Assembly (NCBI GenBank): GCA_021654635.1
Contig: AP025179.1
Location: 6,200,001 to 6,264,000 of the forward strand
Length of the DNA stretch: 64,000 bases
Source of the DNA: Mycobacterium kiyosense
Lineage (GTDB): Bacteria > Actinomycetota > Actinomycetes > Mycobacteriales > Mycobacteriaceae
Direction of reading: 5' to 3'
Shown here: piece by piece, positions 53,674 to 62,537 of the stretch
Layout: each line of letters opens with the position of its first letter
Numbering within the stretch: the first letter of the stretch is position 1
The notes under the pieces: model-generated
Seen by the model: the letters and a program-made list of their open reading frames with translations, nothing else
What the model was told of the DNA's origin: nothing
Database searches by the model: none
Position numbers and translations under genes: made by a program

Positions 53674-55247
53674 CTAGCGGTCTTCCAGCGCGGCCCGTCC
53701 GGCGTTGTAGCCGGGCGTGAAGGTGATTCCCGGGCCACCGTGGCAGCCGGCACTGCCCAGGTACAGCCCTTTGATGGGAAGTGGTTGGCCGATATAGCCT
53801 TTGGGCCCCGGGCGGTTCTGTCCGATCTGGTCGGAGTGCAGCAGTCCGTGGCAGTAGTCGCCGCCCGGCGCCCCGAACATCACCCCCATGTGCTTGGGCG
53901 TGAACGTGGTGTGCCGGATGATGCTGCGCTCGAAATTCGGTGCCAGGCGGGTGATCTTGTCGATCACCCGTTGGCCCATCTCGACCTTGGCGGCACCGTA
54001 GCGGCCCTCCTCGTCCATGTTCCCTTCGACCGGGAACCACAGCGCGAAGGCCGACGCCGCGTGCTTGCCGGGTGGGGCGAGGGCGGGATCGTGCACCGAC
54101 GGGATCTGCAGCACCAGCGTCGGGTCGGCCGGAACGACGCCGCGGCGGCAGTCCTCCCACTGCTGCTGGACCTCTTCGGGTGTGCAGAAGATGCCGATTG
54201 AGGCCTGCAACGTCGGGTCGTTCAGCGCCTCGTACGGTGCCGCGAACTCCGGTGCTTCGGACAGCGCGAAGTGCATCTGCAGGTAGCTGCCGCGGTGGTC
54301 GGTGCGTGCGTAGCGGTCCCGGACGTCGGCGGGCAGCACCGACGGATCGATCAGGTCGTTGACGGTGACGTCGGGTGCGACGGCGGAGACGACGATCGGG
54401 GCGTGCAGCTCACCCGATTCCAGGCGTACCCCGCTCACTCGGTTGTCGGCGACCAGGATCTCGGTTACCTTGGCGCGCAACCGAACTTCGCCGCCGCTAC
54501 CCTGCAGTACTTCGGTGAGATGGGCGGTGAGCGCGCCGATCCCGCCGCGCAGTTTCTTCATCTGCACGAAGTCGCCCTCGGGGATGCCGAGCCCGAAGGC
54601 CAGCGCGGCGGCGCTGCCCCCGGCGTGGACGGACCGCGGTAGAGGGTGTTGACGGCCAGCATCGTCATCGATCCGCGGATGGCGCCGTGCTTTTCGCGGT
54701 CCGGGAAGTAGCGGTCGAGGACGTCGGTGACCGATCCGAATAGCATGTCGTCGATCGCGGAGCGCTCGAATTCGTTTGTGGCACAGGCATACATCTGGTC
54801 GAATGTCTTGGGCAACGTGCCCGCCTCGAAGCGGCCCAGCGCCCGCGTCGGCGCCTGCGCCCACATCAGCAGCCCACCCATGCCGGCGACGGCGTCGGCC
54901 CCGTGCACCTCGTTGAGGTGGGCGAACATCTTCATCGGGTCGGAGTACTGGACCAGCGGGTCGTCGCCGACGCCGCGCAGCGCAACCGACATCACCTCCA
55001 GGTCCACCGTCGGCAGTGCGTCCAGGCCCAGTTCGCTGATCACCTCCAGCGAGGTGGGGAACTGCACCGAGCCGGCGATCTCGAACTGGTAGCCGTCGAA
55101 CAGTTCCACGGTGGAAGCCATGCCCCCGGCGTAGAGCTTGCCGTCCAGGCACACCGTCGCAAGCCCGGCCCGCTGCAGCAACACCGCCGCGGTCAGTCCG
55201 TTGTGCCCGGCGCCGATGACGATCGCGTCGTACTGAGATTCAGACAT
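53674..55247 (-). pseudogene. FAD-dependent phytoene-desaturase-like dehydrogenase (Rv3829c-like), one frameshift
   Basis: With one base added this is a 524-residue amine-oxidase/CrtI-type flavoprotein. The N-terminal Rossmann loop is VIGAGHNGLTAAVLLQRAG; the C-terminal FAD motif is LYLGSAGCHGGPGITFTPGYN. The break lies in a run of five C (54617-54621, plus strand): the N-terminal frame ends its sense at YRGPSTPG and the other frame continues GSAAALAFGLGIPEGDF. A GGAGG site precedes ATG 55247. A 22-bp palindrome at 55285-55306, matched upstream of the TetR gene, suggests TetR control. Substrate unknown. Confidence 0.85.
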
Positions 55248-55284
55248 ACCGACCTCCCGTGAGGGAGGCTCGCACGCGGTCGAA

Positions 55285-55306
55285 GTTTTGTCAATTATGA
55301 CGAAAC
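55285..55306. promoter_or_regulatory. Probable TetR operator 1
   Basis: Inverted repeat: left arm GTTTTGTCA, spacer ATTA, right arm TGACGAAAC (8 of 9 positions match). It lies 38 bp before the FAD dehydrogenase start and overlaps the last 12 bp of the tetR gene. A related site lies upstream of tetR. Confidence 0.7.
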
Positions 55307-55915
55307 TGCGGTGCACCAGGTCCCGGCGACGCCGGCTCGCAGCGACTCCAGCGCCAACTGGCACACCCGCGCCAGTTCGCCCAGCGATCGGTCCGCTCCC
55401 AACATCCACACCTCCATTGCGCCGAACACCGCGGCCGCGATGCTCCGCGCGATCACCGCGGTGCGCACCCGGGCATCCGGCGTCTGCTCGGCCGGGCTAC
55501 GGCGCCGCAGCTGCGCGGCGATGGCGTCGGCGAAGTCGGCCTGCACGTCCTGCATGTGCCGCACGATGCGGCTGGGGTCCAGCTCGCCGCCGCGCAGCGC
55601 CGCGACCTTGGTCACCGCCTCGACGTCGTAGGGAAAGGCGAAGATCGCGGTCTGCACCGAATCGATGATCGGCTCGTCGGCGGGCCGGGCGTCCAGCGCC
55701 GCGCGAAACCAGTTCAGGCCGGTGTAGTCGGCGAACAGCAGATCGTGCTTGGACCGGAAGTGCCGGTAGAAGGTGCGCAGCGACACCCCGGCATCGGCGG
55801 CGATCTGCTCGGCCGAGGTCTCCTCGACACCCTGGGCCAGGAACCGGGCCAGCGCGGCTTGGCACAGCGCGTCCCGGGTGCGTTCGCTTCGCACCGTCTG
55901 CGCGGGCCTGACCAT
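55295..55915 (-). CDS. TetR-family regulator, Rv3830c-like
   Basis: 206 residues from ATG 55915. N-terminal helix-turn-helix: TSAEQIAADAGVSLRTFYRHFRSK, the family signature. The C-terminal ligand domain has no recognisable specificity. It sits upstream of, and in line with, the FAD dehydrogenase, and divergent from the DUF2834 gene. Two near-identical palindromes, one before each of these transcripts, indicate that it represses itself, the dehydrogenase and perhaps the DUF2834 gene. Confidence 0.92.
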   Translation of the reverse strand: MVRPAQTVRSERTRDALCQAALARFLAQGVEETSAEQIAADAGVSLRTFYRHFRSKHDLLFADYTGLNWFRAALDARPADEPIIDSVQTAIFAFPYDVEAVTKVAALRGGELDPSRIVRHMQDVQADFADAIAAQLRRRSPAEQTPDARVRTAVIARSIAAAVFGAMEVWMLGADRSLGELARVCQLALESLRAGVAGTWCTAVSS

Positions 55916-55957
55916 GGCAGACAACGTACCCCAGGACCGTCGCGGCGCCTTCCGCCG

Positions 55958-55979
55958 GTTATGACAATATTGACAAAAC
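55958..55979. promoter_or_regulatory. Probable TetR operator 2
   Basis: Left arm GTTATGACA, spacer ATAT, right arm TGACAAAAC (7 of 9 palindromic positions), same 9-4-9 layout as operator 1. It lies between the divergent tetR (43 bp away) and DUF2834 gene (26 bp away), so one regulator could act on both. Confidence 0.7.
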
Positions 55980-56005
55980 TTTGGCGCCGGGGTGAGACTT
56001 CGGCC

Positions 56006-56500
56006 ATGGTCTCGCTGCTCGCTCACGCCGTCCTCGGTATCGCCGTGATCGTCTGGATCGTCCGCTCGAACCCGGCGGTCTACGCCAAACCGGCGGAGGG
56101 GCCGATGTTCTCGCCGCTGGAAGTCGTCTACTACGTGGTGGGCATCGCCTCGATCGCGCTGGGCTGGTACTTCAACATCCGCTTCGTGCAGGGGTACGCC
56201 CCGCACGGAATCAGCGGGACGCACAACCCGATCTGGGGGCCCGGCAGCTGGACGCAGTACATCCAGTTGATGTTCGTCAATCCCGCGGCGGGCTCGGCCG
56301 GCCAGGACTACACCATCGCCAATGTCATTCTGCTGCCCCTGTTTTCAATCACGGACGGCTATCGCCGCGGGTTCAAGCGGCCGTGGCTGTTCTTCGTCAG
56401 CAGCCTGTTCACCAGCTTCGCGTTCGCCTTCGCGTTCTACTTCGCCACCATCGAGCGTCAGCGTCGCCACGAGCGGGCCCGGGCAGCGGTGCACGCCTAA
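56006..56500 (+). CDS. DUF2834 membrane protein, Rv3831-like
   Basis: 164 residues with four hydrophobic helices: [36 protein letters not shown], the middle region with [29 protein letters not shown], and [20 protein letters not shown]. The Asn/Asp-containing middle section is typical of DUF2834. An earlier ATG at 55961 overlaps the operator and is less likely. Function unknown; divergent from tetR and probably under its control. Its last three bases overlap the convergent serS stop. Confidence 0.8.
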   Translation: MVSLLAHAVLGIAVIVWIVRSNPAVYAKPAEGPMFSPLEVVYYVVGIASIALGWYFNIRFVQGYAPHGISGTHNPIWGPGSWTQYIQLMFVNPAAGSAGQDYTIANVILLPLFSITDGYRRGFKRPWLFFVSSLFTSFAFAFAFYFATIERQRRHERARAAVHA

Positions 56501-57750
56501 GGTTCCAGCACCTCGGCGCCCACGAACGGCACCAGCGCGGCCGGCACCCGCACGCTGCCGTCGGGCTGCTGGTGGTTCTCCAGCACGGCGACCAGCCATC
56601 GGGTGGTGCCCAACGTGCCGTTCAGGGTCGCCGCAACCTGCGGTTTGCCGTTATCGTCTCGATACCGGGTGGAAAGCCGGCGGGCTTGGAACGTGGTGCA
56701 GTTCGACGTCGACGTCAGCTCGCGGTAGGTCTGCTGGGTGGGCACCCACGCCTCGCAGTCGAACTTGCGGGCGGCCGAGGAGCCCAAGTCGCCGGCGGCC
56801 ACGTCGATCACCCGGTAGGGCACCTCGATCAGGGCCAGCATTTGGCGCTGCCAGCCCAGCAGCCGCTGATGTTCGGCCTCGGCCTCCTCGGGGCGGCAGT
56901 AGACGAAGCCTTCGACCTTGTCGAACTGATGCACCCGGATGATGCCGCGGGTGTCCTTGCCGTAGCTGCCGGCCTCGCGCCGGAAGCACGACGACCAGCC
57001 CGCGTAGCGCAGCGGACCGGCGGACAGGTCCAGGATCTCCCCCGAGTGGTATCCGGCCAGCGGCACCTCCGAGGTGCCCACCAGGTAGAGGTCGTCGGCT
57101 TCGAGTCGGTACACCTCGTCGGCGTGCGCGCCCAGGAAGCCGGTGCCGCTCATCACCTCGGGACGGACCAGCACCGGCGGGATCATCGGGACGAAACCGT
57201 TCTCGACGGCCACTCGCAGCGCCAGCTGCAGCAGGCCGAGCTGCAACAAAGCACCGCGGCCGGTCAGGAAGTAGAACCGCGATCCCGACACTTTGGCGCC
57301 GCGCTGCATGTCGATCAGGCCCAGCGACTCACCGAGTTCGAGGTGGTCCTTGGGCGCGGTCAGCGCTGGTGGTTCACCCACCACGTCCAGGACTGCGTAG
57401 TCGTCTTCACCGCCGGCCGGGACGCCGTCGATGATGACGTTGGAGATGGCCAGGTGCGCGGCGGTGAAGGCCGCCTCCGCGGCTACCTGATCGGCCTCGG
57501 CGGCCTTGACCTGCTCGGCGAGCTCCTTGGCGCGCTGCAGCAACGCCGGGCGCTGCTCCGGCGAGGCCTTCCCGACGGATTTGCTGGCGGTCTTCTGTTC
57601 GGCGCGCAACGAATCCGCCGCCGAGATCGCAGCGCGGCGCGCGGCGTCGGCGCTCAACAGGGCGTCCACGGCTGCGGGGTCTTCGCCGCGGCTGAGTTGG
57701 GAACGCCGCACGGCGTCGGGGTCTTCCCGGAGCAGCTTCAGGTCGATCAC
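56497..57750 (-). CDS. serS: Seryl-tRNA synthetase
   Basis: 417 residues from GTG 57750 (Mtb 419). Class II enzyme that charges tRNA-Ser. The N-terminal coiled-coil arm (residues about 25-110) binds the long variable arm of the tRNA; the catalytic part has motif 2 [24 protein letters not shown] and motif 3 [20 protein letters not shown] leaderless-type -10 box (TAGTCT) lies 7 bp before the GTG. Readings starting further upstream run through a low-complexity stretch and can be ignored. Confidence 0.97.
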   Translation of the reverse strand: MIDLKLLREDPDAVRRSQLSRGEDPAAVDALLSADAARRAAISAADSLRAEQKTASKSVGKASPEQRPALLQRAKELAEQVKAAEADQVAAEAAFTAAHLAISNVIIDGVPAGGEDDYAVLDVVGEPPALTAPKDHLELGESLGLIDMQRGAKVSGSRFYFLTGRGALLQLGLLQLALRVAVENGFVPMIPPVLVRPEVMSGTGFLGAHADEVYRLEADDLYLVGTSEVPLAGYHSGEILDLSAGPLRYAGWSSCFRREAGSYGKDTRGIIRVHQFDKVEGFVYCRPEEAEAEHQRLLGWQRQMLALIEVPYRVIDVAAGDLGSSAARKFDCEAWVPTQQTYRELTSTSNCTTFQARRLSTRYRDDNGKPQVAATLNGTLGTTRWLVAVLENHQQPDGSVRVPAALVPFVGAEVLEP

Positions 57751-57757
57751 GGCCGCA

Positions 57758-57763
57758 AGACTA
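57758..57763 (-). promoter_or_regulatory. Candidate leaderless -10 box of serS
   Basis: TAGTCT on the minus strand, 7 bp before the GTG start at 57750; no ribosome site between. Same hexamer as before the ODC-SpdSyn fusion gene. Confidence 0.5.
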
Positions 57764-57859
57764 CTTTTGCGTCGCCGGACGGGTCGCGGCAGCCAGACCA
57801 CTCCGTCCCCGGTATCACATCTGCAACATTGGTAACACCGCTGGTCGGGTGCTGTCAGA

Positions 57860-59344
57860 ATGGAGCCGATGTTGGACGCGCCGGAGAAAGATCCGAAACC
57901 CGAGCACCCCGCCGACGGCGAGGTCGACGAGTCGACGACGGCCGTCGAGGGATCGGCGCTGGTTGACGCTCCCGACTCACTCGCCGGTGAGCCAGGTGAG
58001 CCAGGTGAGCCCGGCGAGCCCGGCGAGGCCGATGAACCGGAGGAATCGCATGACGAATCCGCCGAGGCTGCACCGACGACTCCGGGTTCGCCCGGGTTCC
58101 GCTGGCCGCGCGCTCTGCAGGCCTCGGCAACCAGGCGGGCCCTGCTGCTCATCGCCCTGGGCGCGCTGCTGATCGCGGGCCTGCTCACCGCGCTACCGGA
58201 CTTCGGCGCCGGACCGGATCGGCTGGCCGGTTACCTCAACAGCGACCCGGTACCCAGCACCGGCTCCAAGACCAACAGCGCCTTCAGCCGCGCCAACAGT
58301 GGTGACTGCCTGAACTGGCCGGACGGCACACCGGAATCCGCCAGCATCGTCAACTGCGCCGAGGACCACCGCTTCGAGGTCGCCGAGGCGGTGGACCTGC
58401 AGACCTTCCCCGGCTCGGAGTACGGACCCACCGCCGCTCCCCCTCCCCGGCCCGCATCCAGCAGATCAACACCGAGCAGTGCGAGCCCGCCGTCCGTCGC
58501 TACCTGGGCACCAAGTTCGACCCCAACAGCAAGTTCACCGTCAGCATGCTGTGGTCGGGCGATCATGCCTGGCACCAGGGCGGTGAGCGCCGGATGCTGT
58601 GCGGCCTGCAGTTGCCGGGGCCGAACAACCAGCAGGTCGCCTTCAAGGGCAAGGTCGCCGACATCGACCAGTCCAAGGTCTGGCCGGCCGGCACCTGCCT
58701 GGGCATCGATCCGGCGACCAACCAGCCCGTCGACGTTCCGGTCGACTGCGGGGCGCCGCACGCGATGGAAGTCACCGGCACCGTCAACCTGGCCGAGAAG
58801 TTTCCCAACGGGTTCCCTGCCGAGGCGGATCAGGACGGCTTCATCAAGGACGCCTGCACCAAGATGACCGACGCCTACCTGGCGCCGATCAAGCTGCGCA
58901 CCACCACGCTGACCCTGATCTACCCGACGGTGTCGTTGCCCAGCTGGGCGGCGGGCAGCCGCGAGGTCGCGTGCAGTATCGGCGCGACGCTGGGTAACGG
59001 GGGCTGGGCCACGCTGGTCAACAGCGCGAAGGGGCCGTTGCTGATCAACGGCCAGCAGCCGGTGCCGCCGCCCGACATTCCCGAGGAGCGGCTGAACATT
59101 CCGCAGCTGCCGGTTCAGCTGCCCACCCAACAACCCTCGGCTCCCGCCCCGCAGCAGACCCCCACCGCTCCACCGGGCAACCAGCATCTGCCCAACCAGC
59201 AGCCGGTGGTGACTCCCACCCGGGAACCGTCCTCGCCCGCCCCCAGGCCCCGGCCGCCCCGCCTGTGCAGGGGCCCCTGGCGGTGGCGCTCCGGCGCCGG
59301 CGCCGGCGCCGGAAGGTCCAGCGCCCGGCGAACCCCCGGCCTAG
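57860..59344 (+). pseudogene. Septum-formation-domain membrane protein (Rv3835-like), frameshifted
   Basis: Acidic N-terminal 75 residues with GEP repeats, one membrane helix ([19 protein letters not shown]), then an extracytoplasmic Septum_form-type domain with SGDCLNWPDGTPESASIVNCAEDHRFEVAE and more Cys pairs, and a Pro-rich tail. A base is missing at 58439-58448 (runs of C5 and C4): before it the protein reads EYGPTAAPP, after it the sense continues in another frame as RIQQINTEQCEPAVRRYLG. Two further missing C near 59235-59300 would give a Pro/Ala tail ending at TAG 59342-59344, 4 bp before the next gene; this last part is less certain. About 494 residues if corrected. Confidence 0.78.
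57986..58030 (+). repeat. Five 9-bp repeats encoding Gly-Glu-Pro
   Basis: Units GGTGAGCCA, GGTGAGCCA, GGTGAGCCC, GGCGAGCCC, GGCGAGGCC in a row, coding for a collagen-like GEP run in the cytoplasmic N-terminus of the septum-formation-type protein. Confidence 0.9.
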
Positions 59345-59348
59345 CGCC

Positions 59349-59699
59349 ATGGCCGTGCCGATGGACCCGCAGCGCTTCGACGAACTGGTCTCCGACGCAC
59401 TCGACCAGATCCCCTCCGAGCTGACCGCGGCCATGGACAACGTCGTGGTACTCGTTGCCGACCGCCATCCCGACGACGACGAGCTGCTCGGCCTGTACGA
59501 AGGGGTGGCGTTGACCGAGCGCGACTCCGACTATGCCGGGGCGCTGCCGGACGCGATCACGATCTACCGCGACGCCCTGCTGGATGTCTGCGGGTCCGAG
59601 GACGAGGTGGTGGAGCAGGTGGCGATCACGGTGATCCACGAGATCGCCCACCACTTCGGCATCGACGACGGCAAGCTCGACGAACTGGGCTGGGGCTGA
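59349..59699 (+). CDS. Mini-zincin metallopeptidase family protein, Rv3836-like
   Basis: 116 residues. The C-terminal motif VIHEIAHHFGIDDGKLDELGW is HExxHxxGxxD, the zinc site of the small metallopeptidase family (Zincin_1). The rest is a short alpha/beta part with FDELVSDALDQIPSELTAAMDNV, standard for the family. No signal peptide, so cytoplasmic. Peptidase activity has not been shown for these minimal proteins. It starts 4 bp after the probable end of the septum-formation gene, suggesting co-transcription. Confidence 0.9.
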   Translation: MAVPMDPQRFDELVSDALDQIPSELTAAMDNVVVLVADRHPDDDELLGLYEGVALTERDSDYAGALPDAITIYRDALLDVCGSEDEVVEQVAITVIHEIAHHFGIDDGKLDELGWG

Positions 59700-59783
59700 T
59701 CATTTCCGGCCCGCAGCGGTCAATTCCGGCCCCCAACGGCGGGGCAGCTCGGATTTGTCGGCGCCCGGTGTTATGAACGGGTT

Positions 59784-59999
59784 ATGAGCACAGGCTGCCG
59801 CGACTGCCGGGCAGGTTTTGACCACTGCCACGGCACCATGATCGTTCATTCGCTGAGCAGGCCGGAATGCACGGAGCCCGACTGCGCGGTTCCTGAGTTG
59901 TTCACGCACGCGTTCGTCATCGACTGCGACGTGGTCGGGTGCGAGTGCGCGCAGGCGGACGGCGAAGCGGGCTGGTCAGCCCATCGGGTCGGTGCCTAA
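59784..59999 (+). CDS. Small Cys/His-rich protein, unknown function
   Basis: 71 residues with eight Cys (5, 8, 15, 29, 34, 48, 53, 55) and four His, in a CxxC - DHCHG - ECTEPDC - CDVVGCEC layout that suggests zinc or other metal binding. The start codon ATG 59784 follows the AACGGGTT stretch; a clear ribosome site is not evident. The 3' end overlaps the convergent phosphoglycerate-mutase gene by 24 bp. I do not recognise a named family. The regular Cys spacing argues that it is real. Confidence 0.65.
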   Translation: MSTGCRDCRAGFDHCHGTMIVHSLSRPECTEPDCAVPELFTHAFVIDCDVVGCECAQADGEAGWSAHRVGA

Positions 60000-60674
60000 C
60001 GCGACGGCATCTTCGACCGGTGTGATGGCCGGTTCGGGGTAGAAGGGCGGGGTGAGCGCACCCCAGTGCACGCAGCTCCACCGCCCGTCGGTGGTCGGCG
60101 CCAGCACCACCGACTCGGCGTTGTTCAGCGGGTTGTCGAGCACGAAGGTGCCGTCCACGCCGGCCAGCACCGCCGAGGCCAGCCGGATCGCCGCGCCGTG
60201 GCTGACCACCACGATGTCGCCGTCCCATGCGGGGTCGTCGAGGTAGCGCATCCGCAGGTCGGTGAGCACCGGCACGTATCGATCCAGCACCTCCTGCGCG
60301 GACTCGCCACCGGGTAGCGGGATGCTCAGCTCGCCGAGATGCCAGCGCTTGTAGATGGCGTTGAATTCGGCGACCGCTTCGTCGTCGCTGCGATTCTCCA
60401 GCTCGCCCACCTGGACCTCGTGAATCCCGGCCAGCTCCCGGGCCGCCACACCGAGCTCCGCCCCGATCACCGCCGCCGTCTCCGACGCCCGGATGGCCAC
60501 CGAGTGCGCCAGGACGGCGGGCTTGCGCCGCGGCCCCAGTTGGCGTTGCGCGAAGGTTCGCGCCTGGTCGCGGCCCAGCGGAGTCAGCGCCGCCCCCGGC
60601 GGCACGGTGTCCAATCTGCGTTCGACGTTGCCGAACGACTGCCCGTGTCGCACTAACACCAATCGTCCGCTCAT
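59976..60674 (-). CDS. Histidine-phosphatase (phosphoglycerate mutase-like) protein, Rv3837c-like
   Basis: 232 residues. The RHG motif LVLVRHGQSFGNVERRLD supplies the catalytic His; the second His is in VVSHGAAIRLA. Such proteins are often phosphatases rather than mutases, so the annotation gpm2 is not proof of glycolytic activity. The start codon overlaps the stop of pheA (ATGA). Confidence 0.9.
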   Translation of the reverse strand: MSGRLVLVRHGQSFGNVERRLDTVPPGAALTPLGRDQARTFAQRQLGPRRKPAVLAHSVAIRASETAAVIGAELGVAARELAGIHEVQVGELENRSDDEAVAEFNAIYKRWHLGELSIPLPGGESAQEVLDRYVPVLTDLRMRYLDDPAWDGDIVVVSHGAAIRLASAVLAGVDGTFVLDNPLNNAESVVLAPTTDGRWSCVHWGALTPPFYPEPAITPVEDAVALGTDPMG

Positions 60675-61603
60675 CGCGGCCCCTCCCCCCGTCCGTCGCG
60701 CAGCCGTGCCAGCCAGCGCGACGCCTCCTCCGACACCGGAGGTAACGCGCCCGCGGGCTGGCCGGTCGGCCAGGAACCCAGGTAACGCACGTCGGCACAA
60801 CGACGGTGCAGCGCCTTGAGTGCCTCGGCGACGGCGTCGTCGTCGATGTGCCCTACACAGTCGACGAAGAACATGTAGGTGCCCAAACCGGTCCGGGTCG
60901 GTCTGGATTCGATTCGGGTCAGGTCGATACCGCGGATTCCGAATTCGGTGAGTACCAGCAGTAGTGCACCGGGTGCGTTTTCGATGCGCAGCACTACCGA
61001 CGTGCGGTCGGCGCCGGTCCGGGCCGGCGGGGGGGCCGGGCGGGCCGATCAGCACGAATCGGGTGCGCGCACCGGATTCGTCCACCACCCCTCTTCGGCG
61101 AGCGCCGGCAGCGCGTAGTGGGCGGCGGCCAGCGGTGACGTCACCGCTGCGTCGACACGCCCGTCGGCCACCTGCCGCGCCGCGTCGGCGTTGGAGTAGG
61201 CCGGGCACAGCTGCACCCCGGGTAACTGCGCGTTGAGCCACTGCCGCACTTGCGCCGCGGCCACCGGGAACGCGGCCACGGTGCGCACGTCGGTGACGGC
61301 GCGACCGGGTTGCGCGACGATGCTGAATGCCACGTCCAGCGTCGTCTCGGCGAATATCTGCAGCGGCGAGCCGATGGCCAGGCTGTCCAGGGTGGAAGCC
61401 AGCGATCCGTCGATCGAGTTCTCGATGGGCGCGCACGCAAATTCCGCGGCACCGGTTCGCACCGCGTCCAGGGCCGCCGGCGTGCTCTCCACCGACAGTC
61501 GGTCCACCGCGCCGTCGTTGGGAACCAGTCCGGCGTCGGCGATTTGAAGCAGCGCGGCCTCGGTGAAGGTCCCTGCCGGGCCGAGGTATGCGATGCGGGT
61601 CAC
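60671..61603 (-). pseudogene. pheA: Prephenate dehydratase PheA, two compensating frameshifts
   Basis: About 310 residues from GTG 61603 after correction (Mtb 321). Converts prephenate to phenylpyruvate in phenylalanine synthesis. Catalytic domain: VTRIAYLGPAGTFTEAAL and APIENSIDGS; regulatory ACT domain: GIRGIDLTRIESRPTRTGLGTYMFFVD, with the Phe-binding ESRP motif. A G is missing at 61088-61091 (plus strand C4), after ALAEEG, and an extra base lies in the G7 run at 61029-61035; between them the sense reads VVDESGARTRFVLIG. The net frame is restored before the ACT domain. An essential-type housekeeping gene, so sequencing error is likely. Confidence 0.85.
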
Positions 61604-61646
61604 ACGCACAACCCTAACGGCGCACCTCCACACGGACGCGCCTCTT

Positions 61647-61665
61647 GCGACCTAGCCTAGCCTAA
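61647..61665 (-). promoter_or_regulatory. Second, weaker IdeR-like box
   Basis: Minus strand TTAGGCTAGGCTAGGTCGC matches the IdeR consensus TTAGGTTAGGCTAACCTAA at 12 of 19 positions, all in the first 13. It lies 1 bp from the stronger box and nearer to pheA. Confidence 0.4.
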
Positions 61666-61666
61666 G

Positions 61667-61685
61667 TTACGTTAGGCTTACCTAA
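61667..61685 (+). promoter_or_regulatory. IdeR iron box
   Basis: TTACGTTAGGCTTACCTAA matches the mycobacterial iron-box consensus TTAGGTTAGGCTAACCTAA at 17 of 19 positions. It ends 16 bp before the GTG of the DUF2470-like gene. Iron-bound IdeR should repress that gene, as reported for Rv3839 in Mtb. Confidence 0.85.
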
Positions 61686-61701
61686 AAAGCTGGAGGTAAT
61701 C

Positions 61702-62487
61702 GTGCTACCGGTCACATATCCGACGCCGACGACAGCCGAGCGTATCCGCAGCGCGTGCGCGCGAGCGGGCGGCGCCCTGCTGGCGGTCGAGAGCGCCGAC
61801 CCGGTGGCCACCCCCGTACACCACCTGCTCTACGACGGCACCTTCGCGGTTGCGGTGCCCAGCGCAACAACGACCAGTGACATCGATTGCGGATCGCAGG
61901 CGCTGCTGGAGCTCACCGACTATGCGCCGCTGCCGGTGCGCGAGCCGGTCCGCTCCCTGGTGTGGGTGCGCGGCCGGCTGCACCGGGTTCCGCCCGGAGC
62001 GGTGGCCAAGTTGCTCGACCTGATCGCCACCGAGAACCCCGACCCGGCGTTGCTGCAGGTCGACACCCCGCGATCCGGGCCGGCCCGCGACGACGAGACG
62101 CGGTACACGCTGCTGCGGCTCGCGATCGACTCCGTGGTGGTGACCGACGCGACCGGCGCCGAACCGGTCAGTGTCGGCGACCTGCTCGCGGCGCGGCCCG
62201 ACCCCTTCTGCGAGATCGAGTCGACGCTGCTGTGGCACCTGGCCACCGCCCACAACGACGTGGTGGCGCGGCTGGTCTCGCGGCTGCCGGCACCGCTGCG
62301 CCGCGGACAGGTACGTCCGCTGGGCCTGGACCGCTACGGGGTGCGGTTCCGCGTCGAGGCGAACGACGGTGACCGTGACATCCGGCTGCCGTTCCATAAG
62401 CCGGTCGACGACATGAATGGCCTCAGCCAGGCCATCCGGGTGCTGATGGGTTGCCCGTTCGTCAACGGCCTGCGCGCGCGTCCGTAA
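61702..62487 (+). CDS. Iron-regulated DUF2470-like protein, Rv3839-like
   Basis: 261 residues from GTG 61702, with GGAGG 5 bp upstream. The N-terminus TTAERIRSACARAGGALLAVE and a flavin-reductase-like barrel (LLEL...PLPVREPVRSLVWVRGRLH) lead to a C-terminal DUF2470-type segment with LPFHKPVDDMNGLSQAIRVLMG. Such two-part proteins resemble HugZ/HutZ heme-handling proteins, so a role in heme iron use is possible but inferred. The IdeR box in front fits. Divergent from pheA by about 98 bp. Confidence 0.85.
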   Translation: MLPVTYPTPTTAERIRSACARAGGALLAVESADPVATPVHHLLYDGTFAVAVPSATTTSDIDCGSQALLELTDYAPLPVREPVRSLVWVRGRLHRVPPGAVAKLLDLIATENPDPALLQVDTPRSGPARDDETRYTLLRLAIDSVVVTDATGAEPVSVGDLLAARPDPFCEIESTLLWHLATAHNDVVARLVSRLPAPLRRGQVRPLGLDRYGVRFRVEANDGDRDIRLPFHKPVDDMNGLSQAIRVLMGCPFVNGLRARP

Positions 62488-62525
62488 TCGCACGTCATCG
62501 GCTACCCGTGTGGTGGTCCACCACG

Positions 62526-62531
62526 TAAATT
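62526..62531 (+). promoter_or_regulatory. Candidate leaderless -10 box of the LCP gene
   Basis: TAAATT followed by 6 bp and GTG 62538, with no ribosome site. The gene may also be read through from the iron-regulated gene 50 bp upstream. Confidence 0.5.
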
Positions 62532-62537
62532 GACCGG

